Position numbers and translations under genes: made by a program | Notes under the pieces: generated by a model | Seen by the model: only the letters and a program-made list of their open reading frames with translations | Told to the model about the DNA's origin: nothing | Database searches by the model: none | Assembly (NCBI RefSeq): GCF_900110955.1 | Contig: NZ_FOFR01000014.1 | Span: forward strand, 62,001-126,000 | Source of the DNA: Lentzea xinjiangensis | GTDB lineage: Bacteria; Actinomycetota; Actinomycetes; Mycobacteriales; Pseudonocardiaceae | DNA: 64,000 bases | Direction: 5' to 3' | Shown: piece by piece, positions 1 through 7,914 of the stretch | Numbering within the stretch: the first letter of the stretch is position 1 | Layout: every line of letters begins with the position of its first letter

Positions 1-29
1 GGATCACCCACCTCCGCCGGGGAGTCGCC

Positions 30-44
30 TACTGTTGGGGTATG
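30..44 (+). promoter_or_regulatory. Leaderless promoter of pafA
   Basis: A TACTGT hexamer at 30-35 is followed by 6 nt and then the ATG at 42. There is no Shine-Dalgarno-like sequence before the ATG. This spacing places transcription initiation at or next to the start codon, which suggests a leaderless mRNA. Any -35 element would lie at the very edge of the window. Confidence 0.6.
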
Positions 45-1400
45 CAGCGGCGGATCTTCGGCATTGAGACAGAGTTCGGGGTGACCTGCACCTTCCACGG
101 GCAGCGGCGTCTCTCCCCGGACGAGGTCGCGCGGTACTTGTTCCGCCGGGTCGTCTCGTGGGGGCGTTCCTCGAACGTCTTCCTGCGCAACGGCTCTCGG
201 CTCTACCTGGACGTCGGCTCTCACCCGGAGTACGCCACGGCCGAGTGCGACGACCTGGCCCAGCTCGTCACGCACGACAAGGCCGGCGAGCGGATCCTCG
301 AAGACCTGCTCGTCGACGCCGAGCGCAGGCTGGCCGACGAGGGCATCGGCGGCGACATCTTCCTGTTCAAGAACAACACGGACTCGGCGGGCAACTCCTA
401 CGGCTGCCACGAGAACTACCTGGTCGCACGGGCCGGCGAGTTCTCCCGCATCGCGGACGTGCTGCTGCCGTTCCTGGTCACCCGCCAGCTCATCTGCGGA
501 GCGGGCAAGGTCCTGCAGACCCCGCGCGGCGCCGTCTACTGCCTCTCGCAGCGCGCCGAGCACATCTGGGAGGGCGTGTCGTCCGCGACCACCCGGTCCC
601 GGCCCATCATCAACACCCGCGACGAGCCGCACGCCGACGCCGAGCGCTACCGGCGCCTGCACGTCATCGTCGGCGACTCGAACATGTCCGAGGTCACCAC
701 GCTGCTCAAGGTCGGCAGCGCGAACCTCGTGCTCGAGATGATCGAGCAGGGCGTCCAGTTCCGCGACTTCTCCCTGGACAACCCGATCCGCGCCATCCGC
801 GAGATCTCGCACGACCTCACCGGCCGCCGCACCGTCCGGCTGGCGGGCGGCAAGGAGGCCTCGGCGCTGGACATCCAGCGCGAGTACTACGAGAAGGCCG
901 TCGAGCACGTGGCCAAGCGCTCGCCGGACCCGATGGCGCAGCGCGTCCTCGAGCTGTGGGGCCGCACGCTCGACGCCGTCGAGTCGCAGGACCTGTCGAA
1001 GATCGATCGCGAGATCGACTGGGCCATCAAGAACCGCCTCATGGAGCGGTACATGGCCAAGCACGACATGGACCTGTCCAACCCGCGCATCGCCCAGCTC
1101 GACCTCGCCTACCACGACATCCGGCGCGGCCGCGGCGTGTTCGACCTGCTGCAGCGCAAGGGCCAGGTCGAGCGCGTGACCGACGACGGCGAGATCGAGG
1201 CCGCCAAGGACACCCCGCCGCAGACCACGCGGGCGAAGCTGCGCGGTGACTTCATCGCCGCCGCGCAGGCCGCCGGTCGCGACTTCACCGTCGACTGGGT
1301 GCACCTGAAGCTGAACGACCAGGCGCAGCGCACGGTGCTGTGCAAGGACCCGTTCCGGGCCGTGGACGAGCGGGTCGAGAGGCTCATCTCGTCGCTGTAG
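42..1400 (+). CDS. pafA: Pup--protein ligase PafA
   Basis: PafA ligates the prokaryotic ubiquitin-like protein Pup through its C-terminal glutamate to substrate lysines, marking proteins for the mycobacterial-type proteasome. The 452-residue length is normal for the family. The N-terminus has the GIETEFGV nucleotide/metal-binding motif with Glu9, and [17 protein letters not shown] places Asp57 at the position of the proposed catalytic base. The [19 protein letters not shown] and [16 protein letters not shown] blocks are typical of the glutamine-synthetase-like fold shared by PafA and Dop. It is followed at 1414-1445 by a strong hairpin and so is probably the last gene of a Pup-proteasome operon (dop, pup, prcBA) lying to the left. 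Identification is very secure. Confidence 0.97.
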   Translation: MQRRIFGIETEFGVTCTFHGQRRLSPDEVARYLFRRVVSWGRSSNVFLRNGSRLYLDVGSHPEYATAECDDLAQLVTHDKAGERILEDLLVDAERRLADEGIGGDIFLFKNNTDSAGNSYGCHENYLVARAGEFSRIADVLLPFLVTRQLICGAGKVLQTPRGAVYCLSQRAEHIWEGVSSATTRSRPIINTRDEPHADAERYRRLHVIVGDSNMSEVTTLLKVGSANLVLEMIEQGVQFRDFSLDNPIRAIREISHDLTGRRTVRLAGGKEASALDIQREYYEKAVEHVAKRSPDPMAQRVLELWGRTLDAVESQDLSKIDREIDWAIKNRLMERYMAKHDMDLSNPRIAQLDLAYHDIRRGRGVFDLLQRKGQVERVTDDGEIEAAKDTPPQTTRAKLRGDFIAAAQAAGRDFTVDWVHLKLNDQAQRTVLCKDPFRAVDERVERLISSL

Positions 1401-1413
1401 GGGCTGCCGGACG

Positions 1414-1445
1414 CGGGCGGGCGGGACTCCGGTCCCGCCCGCCCG
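1414..1445 (+). terminator. Hairpin terminator after pafA
   Basis: A perfect 14-bp GC-rich stem (arms 1414-1427 and 1432-1445) with a TCCG loop lies 13 nt after the pafA stop. It has no U-tract, as is usual for actinomycete terminators. It separates pafA from the next gene. Confidence 0.75.
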
Positions 1446-1526
1446 GTCGTCGGAGGCCACTGCCGCGGGCCGTGTCCGGCCGATCGGCGGGTGGGAACGG
1501 GTCACCGCTTCGACCAGAGTGTCGGC

Positions 1527-2525
1527 ATGAGGATCGTCGCGGCGGTACTCGCCGCATTCCTGGTTCTCCCCGGAGTCGCCTCGGCGGACTCCTTCTGGGA
1601 GCTGAAACCGACCGGGTCCGACGCGCGCCTGCGCGGCCTGTCCGCCGTGTCCGGTCAGGTTGTGTGGGTCAGCGGCGCGCAGGGCACCGTCCTGCGCACG
1701 ACGAACGCCGGCCGGACCTGGGAGTCCGTCGGGCCGCCCGGCGCCGGGGCGCTGGACTTCCGCGACATCGAGGCCTTCGACGCGCGCACCGCGGTGGCGC
1801 TGTCGATCGGCGAGGGCGAGTCGTCGCGGATCTACCGCACCTCCGACGGCGGGAAGACCTGGCAGGAGGCGTTCCGCAACACCGACCCGAAGGCGTTCTA
1901 CGACTGCGTGGCGTTCTTCGACCCCTTCCGCGGGCTGGCGCTGAGCGACCCCGTCGACGGCAGGTTCCGCGTCCTGCGGACCTGGGACGGCGGCCGGTCG
2001 TGGCACGTCGACGACCCGAAGGGCATGCCGGACGCGCTGCCGGGCGAGTTCGCCTTCGCGGCGTCCGGGCAGTGCGTCACGACGAGCGGCAACCACGCGT
2101 GGATCGGGACCGGCGGCGGCGCGAAGGCACGGGTGCTCCAGTCGCGCGACGGCGGCCGGAGCTGGACGGCCTCCGAGGTGCCGCTGCCCAGCGGCGCGGC
2201 GGCCGGGGTGTTCGCGGTGGCGTTCAAGACGCCGTGGCGGGGCGTGGCGATCGGCGGCGACTACCTCAAGCCGACCGATCCGACGCCGGCGTTCGCGACC
2301 ACCGACGGGCGCGGCTGGAAGGCCGGAGCGCGGGCGCCGGTCGGCTACCGGTCGGGCATCGCCTACCGGGGCAACGGGCTGGTGGCGGTCGGGCCGTCGG
2401 GCACGGACACCAGCGGGGACGGCAGGAGCTGGGAGGTGGCCGACACCGGCAGCTTCGACACCGTCGACTGCGCCGGCTCCACCTGCTGGGCGGCGGGGGA
2501 GAAGGGCCGCGTCGGCCGCACCTAG
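1527..2525 (+). CDS. Secreted BNR/YCF48-like beta-propeller protein
   Basis: Predicted 332-residue exported protein. I chose the ATG at 1527 because it begins a clear signal peptide (MRIVAAVLAAFLVLPGVASA) ending at an ASA-D cleavage site; an upstream GTG at 1491 would put 12 polar residues before it. The mature part carries at least five Asp-box type repeats (TTNAGRTW, SDGGKTW, WDGGRSW, RDGGRSW, GDGRSW), the signature of BNR/YCF48-like propellers seen in sialidase-type and Hcf136/YCF48 proteins. No sialidase arginine triad or other catalytic motif is evident, so a binding or assembly role is as likely as an enzyme. A CAGAGT hexamer 6 nt before the ATG could be a leaderless -10. It stands alone between a terminator and an alpha/beta hydrolase on the same strand. 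Confidence 0.8.
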   Translation: MRIVAAVLAAFLVLPGVASADSFWELKPTGSDARLRGLSAVSGQVVWVSGAQGTVLRTTNAGRTWESVGPPGAGALDFRDIEAFDARTAVALSIGEGESSRIYRTSDGGKTWQEAFRNTDPKAFYDCVAFFDPFRGLALSDPVDGRFRVLRTWDGGRSWHVDDPKGMPDALPGEFAFAASGQCVTTSGNHAWIGTGGGAKARVLQSRDGGRSWTASEVPLPSGAAAGVFAVAFKTPWRGVAIGGDYLKPTDPTPAFATTDGRGWKAGARAPVGYRSGIAYRGNGLVAVGPSGTDTSGDGRSWEVADTGSFDTVDCAGSTCWAAGEKGRVGRT

Positions 2526-2559
2526 TTTTCGCCGCCGTCAGCCCGGGTAGTCATCCGGT

Positions 2560-3405
2560 GTGTTCGAGGGATTCTCGTTGCGTCGCATCGATGTCGGCGA
2601 GGCCGTGTTGCGGGTGAGGACCGGTGGAGCAGGGCCACCGGTCCTCCTGCTTCACGGCCACCCTCGGACCCATACGACGTGGCACCGCGTCGCGCCGTTG
2701 CTGGCGGACGACCACACGGTCGTATGCCCTGATCTACGTGGTTACGGCGAGTCCAGCAAACCTGGCGACTACTCGAAACGAGCCATGGCGCGCGACTTCG
2801 TGAACCTGATGCGCGAGCTCGGGCACGACCGGTTCGCCGTCGTCGGGCACGACCGCGGAGCGGCCGCGGCGATCCGGCTCGCCCTCGACCACCCGGGCCA
2901 CGTCACGGCGCTCGCCGTCCTCGACGGGCTGCCGATCGGTGCGCACCTGCAGCGGTGCGACGCGACGTTCGCGCAGGCCTGGTACCACTGGTTCTTCCTG
3001 GCGCAGCAGGACCTCGCCGCCGCGATGATCAACCAGAACCCGGAGCAGTGGTACGGCGGCCGCTACCGCGACACCCCGCTCGCGATGGGCGTGGAGAACT
3101 GGGCCGACTACCAGCGCGCGATCCACGACCCGGAGACCGTGGTCGCGATGTGCGGCGACTACCGCGCCGGGCTGGAGGTCGACCGCGCCCACGACGACGA
3201 GGACCGCGCCAGGGGACACCGGATCACGTGCCCCGTGCTGGCGCTCTGGGCGGCCAAGGACGACCTCGGCGACCTGTACGAGGACCTGCCCGCCATCTGG
3301 GCCGAATGGGCCGACGACGTGCGCGTACGTTCCATCGACTGCGGGCACCACATGGCCGAGGAAGCACCCGTCGAGCTGGTGCGAGAACTGCGCTCCCTGC
3401 TCTGA
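2560..3405 (+). CDS. Alpha/beta hydrolase, haloacetate dehalogenase-like
   Basis: 281-residue cytosolic alpha/beta hydrolase with GTG start. The oxyanion motif is LLHGHPRTHTTW. The nucleophile elbow is VVGHDRGAAAA, with Asp98 in place of serine, followed by Arg99. The cap contains YHWFFLAQQ, and the catalytic histidine lies in CGHHMAEEAP near residue 263. The GHDRG elbow, the His-Trp pair in the cap and the C-terminal GHHMAEE are shared with fluoroacetate dehalogenases, in which Asp forms the alkyl-ester intermediate and the Arg and His-Trp residues hold carboxylate and halide. Epoxide hydrolases share the Asp nucleophile, so the substrate is not certain. It lies 34 bp after the preceding gene and 62 bp before pafB. 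Confidence 0.82.
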   Translation: MFEGFSLRRIDVGEAVLRVRTGGAGPPVLLLHGHPRTHTTWHRVAPLLADDHTVVCPDLRGYGESSKPGDYSKRAMARDFVNLMRELGHDRFAVVGHDRGAAAAIRLALDHPGHVTALAVLDGLPIGAHLQRCDATFAQAWYHWFFLAQQDLAAAMINQNPEQWYGGRYRDTPLAMGVENWADYQRAIHDPETVVAMCGDYRAGLEVDRAHDDEDRARGHRITCPVLALWAAKDDLGDLYEDLPAIWAEWADDVRVRSIDCGHHMAEEAPVELVRELRSLL

Positions 3406-3454
3406 ACGGACCGTTGACGACAGGTGTTGGTGAGGTTCCAGCGCGCGCAAGCGT

Positions 3455-3470
3455 TAGGGTTTGTCCCGTG
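3455..3470 (+). promoter_or_regulatory. Leaderless promoter of pafB
   Basis: TAGGGT at 3455-3460, 7 nt, then GTG at 3468, with no ribosome-binding site. This implies a leaderless pafBC transcript separate from the hydrolase upstream. Confidence 0.65.
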
Positions 3471-4433
3471 GCCATCGCACGCGCCGAACGCCTTGTCAAC
3501 CTGGTGCTGTGCCTGCTGTCGACCCGTCAGTACCTGACAGCGGAGCGCATCCGCGCCATCGTCCCCGGCTATCACGAAGCGCCGACGGACGAGGCGTTCT
3601 TCCGCATGTTCGAACGGGACAAGTCCGAGCTGCGGGACCTCGGCGTGCCGCTGGAGACCGGCAGGCAGTCGAACGCGGAGGGCGCGGAGGACGGGTACCG
3701 CATCGCCCGGCGCGACTACGAGCTCGGCGACATCGACCTCGAGCCCGACGAGGCGGCCGCGGTGGCGCTGGCCGCCCGGCTCTGGGACTCGCCCCAGCTC
3801 ACCGGCGCGGTGCACGGCGCGCTGATCAAGCTGCGGGCCGCCGGCGTGGACGTCGACCAGGACGCGCCGGCCACCGTCGAGCCCAAGGTCCGGGCGAACG
3901 AGCCCGCGTTCCCGCCGCTGCTGCAGGCCGTGCAGGCCGGGCAGGTGGTGACGTTCGGCTACCGCAAACCGCCGCCCGGCGGGCACAAGGACCGCACGGT
4001 CGAGCCGTGGGGCGTGGTCGCGTGGCGCGGCAGGTGGTACCTCGTCGGCTGGGACCGCGACCGCAACGACACCCGCTGCTTCCGGCTCTCGCGCGTCGTG
4101 GGCACCGTCAAGCCGGTCGGCAAGCCCGGCGTCGTGAAGGTGCCCGAGGGCACCGACCTGATGAGCCTCATCGCGCGCACGGAGGCCGACCCGCACCACA
4201 CGGCGCCCGCGCGGATCTGGGTGGCCAAGGACCGCGCGCAGGGCGTGCGGCGGCACGCGAAGGTCATCGAGGAACGCGACGGCGGCGACGTCGTCGAGAT
4301 CGACCTGAAGTTCCCCGACTCGGCGGCCAAGTGGCTCGCCGGGTTCGGGCCCGACGTCGTGGTGCTGGAGCCCGAGGTGCTGGCCAAGTCGGTCCGCGAC
4401 CGCCTGCAGGGCGCACTGGAAGGAGCGCGGTGA
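3468..4433 (+). CDS. pafB: WYL-domain transcriptional regulator PafB
   Basis: 321-residue helix-turn-helix/WYL protein. PafB and PafC together form the activator of the LexA/RecA-independent DNA damage response of actinobacteria; the WYL domains are thought to sense a nucleic-acid ligand. The GTG at 3468 (VAIARAERLVNLVLCLLSTR) is chosen for the family's typical N-terminus and the TAGGGT hexamer 7 nt upstream; the open frame extends further upstream without similarity. The HTH occupies roughly residues 10-75, and the WYL core includes EPWGVVAWRGRWYLVGWDRDRNDTRCFRLSRV around residue 180. Its TGA overlaps the pafC GTG by 4 bp (GTGA), indicating translational coupling. Confidence 0.95.
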   Translation: MAIARAERLVNLVLCLLSTRQYLTAERIRAIVPGYHEAPTDEAFFRMFERDKSELRDLGVPLETGRQSNAEGAEDGYRIARRDYELGDIDLEPDEAAAVALAARLWDSPQLTGAVHGALIKLRAAGVDVDQDAPATVEPKVRANEPAFPPLLQAVQAGQVVTFGYRKPPPGGHKDRTVEPWGVVAWRGRWYLVGWDRDRNDTRCFRLSRVVGTVKPVGKPGVVKVPEGTDLMSLIARTEADPHHTAPARIWVAKDRAQGVRRHAKVIEERDGGDVVEIDLKFPDSAAKWLAGFGPDVVVLEPEVLAKSVRDRLQGALEGAR

Positions 4434-5401
4434 CCGCGTCGAACGAACGGCTGCCGCGGCTGCTCGCCCTCGTGCCGTACCTGCTCAACCGGCCGGCCAT
4501 CACGATCAAGGAGGCCGCCGCCGACTTCGGCATCACGCCCAAGCAGCTGCGCAAGGACCTCGAGCTGCTGTGGATGTGCGGCCTGCCCGGCTACGGCCCC
4601 GGCGACCTCATCGACCTGTCGTTCGAGGGCGAGACGATCACCGTCTCGTTCGACGCCGGCATGAACCGGCCGCTGCGCCTGACCGCGGCCGAGGCGGCGT
4701 CGCTGCTGGTCGCGTTGCGGGCCCTGGCGGACACGCCGGGCGTGGTCGACACCGACGCCGTGCAGCGGGCGCTGGCCAAGATCGAGGCGGCGGTCGGCAA
4801 GGCGCAGCCCGCGGGCATGGTGGTCGGGCTCGGCGCGTTCGAACGCGAGGAGACCGCGGAGATCCGCGCCGCCGTGCAGGACGCCGTGAAACGCGAACGG
4901 GCCGTGCGGATCCGTTACTACTCGCAGTCGCACGACGCGATGAGCGACCGAGTGGTCGATCCGATGCGGCTGCTGCTCCTGGAAGGCCGCGGCTACCTCG
5001 AGGCGTGGTGCCGCTCGGCGCTCGGGGTGCGGTTGTTCCGGCTCGACCGGATCGACGCGGTGGAGGTGCTCGCCGAGCCCTCCTCGCCCCCGCCCCACGC
5101 CCAGCCGACCGACACATCGGAGGGGTTGTTCCGGCCGCGGGACGACCAGAAGATCGCGGTCCTCCTCCTCGAACCGGACGCGCACTGGGTCGCCGAGTAC
5201 TACCCCGTCGACCACGCGGCGGAGCTCTCGGACGGTCGCACGCGTGTCCTCATGCGCTACGACGACTCGTCGTGGATGGTGCGCCTGCTCCTCGGGCTCG
5301 GCGGTGACGTGCACGTCGAGCAGCCGCCCGAGCTGGCCGCCGAGGTGGTGCGCCAAGCGCGCGAAGCATTGCGCCGGGCAGATCACCTGCTGTCCACCTA
5401 A
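4430..5401 (+). CDS. pafC: WYL-domain transcriptional regulator PafC
   Basis: 323-residue partner of PafB. The N-terminal HTH region reads RLPRLLALVPYLLNRPAITIKEAAADFGITPKQLRKDLELL, followed by the MCGLPGYGPGDLIDL segment characteristic of PafC and a WYL-type domain with RIRYYSQSHDAMSDRVVDPMRLLLLEGRGYLEAWC. Known PafBC binds upstream of DNA-repair genes and drives their transcription after DNA damage. The GTG at 4430 overlaps the pafB stop by 4 bp. The start at 4430 is preferred because the same open frame upstream is antisense-like, Arg-rich nonsense. Confidence 0.95.
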   Translation: MTASNERLPRLLALVPYLLNRPAITIKEAAADFGITPKQLRKDLELLWMCGLPGYGPGDLIDLSFEGETITVSFDAGMNRPLRLTAAEAASLLVALRALADTPGVVDTDAVQRALAKIEAAVGKAQPAGMVVGLGAFEREETAEIRAAVQDAVKRERAVRIRYYSQSHDAMSDRVVDPMRLLLLEGRGYLEAWCRSALGVRLFRLDRIDAVEVLAEPSSPPPHAQPTDTSEGLFRPRDDQKIAVLLLEPDAHWVAEYYPVDHAAELSDGRTRVLMRYDDSSWMVRLLLGLGGDVHVEQPPELAAEVVRQAREALRRADHLLST

Positions 5402-5405
5402 GCCG

Positions 5406-5422
5406 TATAACGTGTGTTCGTG
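5406..5422 (+). promoter_or_regulatory. Leaderless promoter before tatA cluster
   Basis: TATAAC at 5406-5411, the most AT-rich -10 in this block, lies 8 nt before GTG 5420 and only 4 nt after the pafC stop. It suggests that the small protein and tatA are transcribed independently of pafBC. Confidence 0.6.
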
Positions 5423-5692
5423 CCGTCTACACCGACCCTGGCGCTGAGCGCGTTCGGCCTGGTCGCGCTGGTCGCGATCTCGGTCCGAGTCGTCCGATCC
5501 TTGCGCCGATTCGCCAGCGCCCGCACTCTGGTGGGGGACAGGGTCGGCGACCGTGCTGGCCTGCTGAAGGCGCGCAGTGCCGCGCTGAAGGTGGCCATCG
5601 CCGGTCGGCGGTCTTCGGAACAGGCCCGCACCAGGGCAAACCCCGCGTACGATCGACGTCGCGGGGCAGACAGGAGGACCAGCAATGCCTAA
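5420..5692 (+). CDS. Small single-pass membrane protein of unknown function
   Basis: 90-residue protein with an N-terminal hydrophobic helix ([19 protein letters not shown]) followed by a strongly basic tail rich in Arg ([12 protein letters not shown] and [24 protein letters not shown]), so probably membrane-anchored with a cytosolic cationic tail. I do not recognise a family. The GTG at 5420 is preferred over GTG 5414 because of the TATAAC hexamer 8 nt upstream. Its 3' end overlaps the tatA start by 8 bp, so its translation is likely coupled to tatA. Position suggests an accessory role near the Tat system, but that is inference only. Confidence 0.7.
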   Translation: MPSTPTLALSAFGLVALVAISVRVVRSLRRFASARTLVGDRVGDRAGLLKARSAALKVAIAGRRSSEQARTRANPAYDRRRGADRRTSNA

Positions 5693-5993
5693 CCTCGGAC
5701 CCACCGAGCTGATCATCATCGCCGTGGTGATCATCTTGCTGTTCGGTGCGAAGAAGCTTCCTGACATGGCCCGGTCGCTCGGCAGGTCGGCGAAGATCTT
5801 CAAGGCCGAGACCAAGGGCCTGCGCGACCAGGACGCGTCCGACGACGCGACCGTCCAGCAGCCCGCGCAGCCGCCGGTGCAGCAGCTCCCGCCGGCGCAG
5901 CCCCCGGTCCAGCAGCCCGTGCAGCCCGTGCAACAGCCGCAGGTCGCGCCGCCCATCGAGCAGACCGCGCAGAACAAGGCCGCCAACAGCTGA
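5685..5993 (+). CDS. tatA: Sec-independent protein translocase TatA
   Basis: 102-residue Tat pore-forming subunit. It has the short N-terminal transmembrane helix ([23 protein letters not shown]), the FGxxKLP hinge, and an amphipathic helix ([16 protein letters not shown]), followed by a Gln/Pro-rich low-complexity tail ([15 protein letters not shown] and similar) that is natural in actinobacterial TatA. A good AGGAGG ribosome-binding site lies 9 nt before the ATG. TatA polymerises around TatC to move folded proteins with twin-arginine signals; one such substrate is predicted in this window at 50076-52973. Confidence 0.96.
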   Translation: MPNLGPTELIIIAVVIILLFGAKKLPDMARSLGRSAKIFKAETKGLRDQDASDDATVQQPAQPPVQQLPPAQPPVQQPVQPVQQPQVAPPIEQTAQNKAANS

Positions 5994-6030
5994 CCTTCCG
6001 GTCGCAGACATGTAAGGGACGGTTGGCGAG

Positions 6031-7014
6031 GTGGCAGGTCCGTTCCGGTGGTTCGCCGAACGCCGGGAACGCGGCAAGCGCCGTCGGGGCAACGCCGACG
6101 GCACGATGTCGCTCAAAGAGCACTTGTACGAGCTGCGGCACCGGCTCGCCTTGGCGCTGCTGTTCGTCACCATCGGTGCCGTCTTCGGCTTCATCTGGTT
6201 CGGCGTGAGGTTGGGGCCGGTCCCGTCGCTGGGCGACATCATGACGGCTCCGTACTGTCAGCCGGACCTGGCGCCGTACCGCGTCCAGTTCCCCGGTGAG
6301 ACGAGCTGCAAGCTGCTGCAGACCGAGCCGTTCGAGGCGTTCATGATCCGGCTGCAGGTCGGCACCGCGGCCGGTGCGGTGCTGCTCAGCCCGTTCTGGC
6401 TGTACCAGTTCTGGGCGTTCATCACGCCTGGCCTGTACGCCAAGGAACGCAACTTCGCGCGCAGCTTCGTGTTCTTCGCGGCGATCTTGTTCGCGGCCGG
6501 TGCGGTGCTCGCCTACCTGGTGGTGCCGGAAGGCCTGCAGGTGCTGATCAGTTTCGGTGGCGACGAGTTCATCACGGCGCTGACCGGTGGCAAGTACATC
6601 TCGTTCGTGATCACGATGTTGTTCATCTTCGGCGTCAGCTTCGAGTTGCCGCTGCTGGTCGTCATGCTCAACCGCGCGGGCGTGGTGTCGTACGAGAAGC
6701 TGCACAAGTGGCGTCGTGGCCTGCTGATGGGCCTGTTCGTGTTCGCGGCGATCGCGACGCCGGGCACGGACCCGCTCTCGATGGTCGTGCTGGCGGTCGC
6801 GTTGTCGCTGCTGTTCGAGATGGCGATCCAGATCGCCCGCGTCCACGACAAGCGCAAGGCCAAGCTGCGCGCCGCCGAGGGCTGGGACGCGCTCGACGAC
6901 AACGAGCCGGCCCCGTTCGACTACACGCCGTCCGACGCCGACGGCGAGCTGCCCGGTGAGAAGGCCGTCGCTTCGGAGCAGCCGAAGCGCGTGAACTACG
7001 ACGACGCCACGTGA
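6031..7014 (+). CDS. tatC: Sec-independent protein translocase TatC
   Basis: 327-residue polytopic membrane protein that recognises twin-arginine signal peptides. It contains the family N-terminal motif MSLKEHLYELRHRL, the conserved FEAFMIRLQVGTAAGAVLLSPFWLYQFWAFITPGLYAKER region and the later helices with FGVSFELPLLVVML. The GTG start at 6031 gives a 25-residue basic N-terminal extension before MSLKEHL; an alternative ATG at 6106 would remove it. The C-terminal 60 residues are charged and cytosolic. The stop overlaps the next GTG by 4 bp (GTGA). Confidence 0.95.
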   Translation: MAGPFRWFAERRERGKRRRGNADGTMSLKEHLYELRHRLALALLFVTIGAVFGFIWFGVRLGPVPSLGDIMTAPYCQPDLAPYRVQFPGETSCKLLQTEPFEAFMIRLQVGTAAGAVLLSPFWLYQFWAFITPGLYAKERNFARSFVFFAAILFAAGAVLAYLVVPEGLQVLISFGGDEFITALTGGKYISFVITMLFIFGVSFELPLLVVMLNRAGVVSYEKLHKWRRGLLMGLFVFAAIATPGTDPLSMVVLAVALSLLFEMAIQIARVHDKRKAKLRAAEGWDALDDNEPAPFDYTPSDADGELPGEKAVASEQPKRVNYDDAT

Positions 7015-7871
7015 CGCGGGCCGCTCTGCTGGTCTGCCCCGCGTCGGGCAAGGGACGCGCGGCCAGGATGGCGGGGTCGACCGCCGCGGCGTTGCGCCCG
7101 CACGTCTCGTCGTTGACGCAGCTCGTGGCGCACGACGCCGAGGGTGCGTTGCGGATGGCGCGCGAGGCCGTCGCCGGCGGGATCGACCTGCTGGTCGTGC
7201 TCGGCGGCGACGGTGCGGCCCACCTGGGCGTCCAGGCCTGCGCCGGGACCTCCACGGCGCTGGGCGTCGTGCCGGCCGGCACCGGCAACGACCTGGCGGC
7301 CGCGATCGGGTCCGCCTCGGTCGACGACGTCGTGCACGGCTCCCGCAAGGCGCTGGACCTGGGGCGGTTGTCGACGGGGCAGTGGTTCGCGACGGTGCTG
7401 TGCGCCGGGTTCGACTCCGCGGTGAACGAGCGGGCCAACGCGATGCGCTGGCCCGCCGGCCCGCGCCGCTACGACCTGGCGATCCTGGCCGAGCTCGCGT
7501 CGCTGCGGTCGGCGCCGGTGGTGCTGGCGACCGAGTCGGAGACCTTCTCGCTGGACGCGACGCTGGTGGCGGTGGGGAACACGGCGAACTACGGCGGCGG
7601 CATCCCCGTGTGCCCGGAGGCGGACGCCGGCGACGGCCTGTTCGACGTCACCGTCGTGGAGCGCGCGAGCCGCGCCGTGCTGGTGCGGATGCTGCCGACC
7701 TTGCGCACGGGCGACCACACCGGGCACCCGGCCGTGCGGACGTTCCGCGCGCGTGAAGTGACGTTGTCCGGCGGCAACGGCTGGATCGCCTACGCCGACG
7801 GCGAGCGCCAGGAGGCCCTGCCCGTCTCAGTTCGGACGGTCCCAGGCGCTCTCACAGTCGTGGGTCGCTAA
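7011..7871 (+). CDS. Diacylglycerol/lipid kinase family protein
   Basis: 286-residue protein of the DagK/YegS/sphingosine kinase family, which phosphorylates lipid alcohols such as diacylglycerol. The nucleotide-binding loop reads VVLGGDGAAHLGVQ (GGDGA rather than the usual GGDGT) and is followed by VVPAGTGNDLAAAIG, the hallmark GTGND motif. The C-terminal half has the beta-sandwich with GNTANYGGGIPVCPEADAGDGLFDVTVV. It is translationally coupled to tatC by a GTGA overlap. In other actinobacteria a kinase of this type often lies between tatC and the helicase. Confidence 0.9.
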   Translation: MTRAALLVCPASGKGRAARMAGSTAAALRPHVSSLTQLVAHDAEGALRMAREAVAGGIDLLVVLGGDGAAHLGVQACAGTSTALGVVPAGTGNDLAAAIGSASVDDVVHGSRKALDLGRLSTGQWFATVLCAGFDSAVNERANAMRWPAGPRRYDLAILAELASLRSAPVVLATESETFSLDATLVAVGNTANYGGGIPVCPEADAGDGLFDVTVVERASRAVLVRMLPTLRTGDHTGHPAVRTFRAREVTLSGGNGWIAYADGERQEALPVSVRTVPGALTVVGR

Positions 7872-7914
7872 ATTGTAGGGTTGTTCGGTTCGTTTCGGTT
7901 TTCGGTGGGGATTC

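Noticed and set aside
5414-5419. GTG at 5414 as start of the small membrane protein
   Set aside because: It adds only Met-Phe and is closer to the -10 hexamer (2 nt) than a leaderless start allows; GTG 5420 fits better.
3959-5986. 675-codon minus-strand frame opposite pafB, pafC and tatA
   Set aside because: Shadow frame; low-complexity translation and no start signal. The plus-strand genes are certain.
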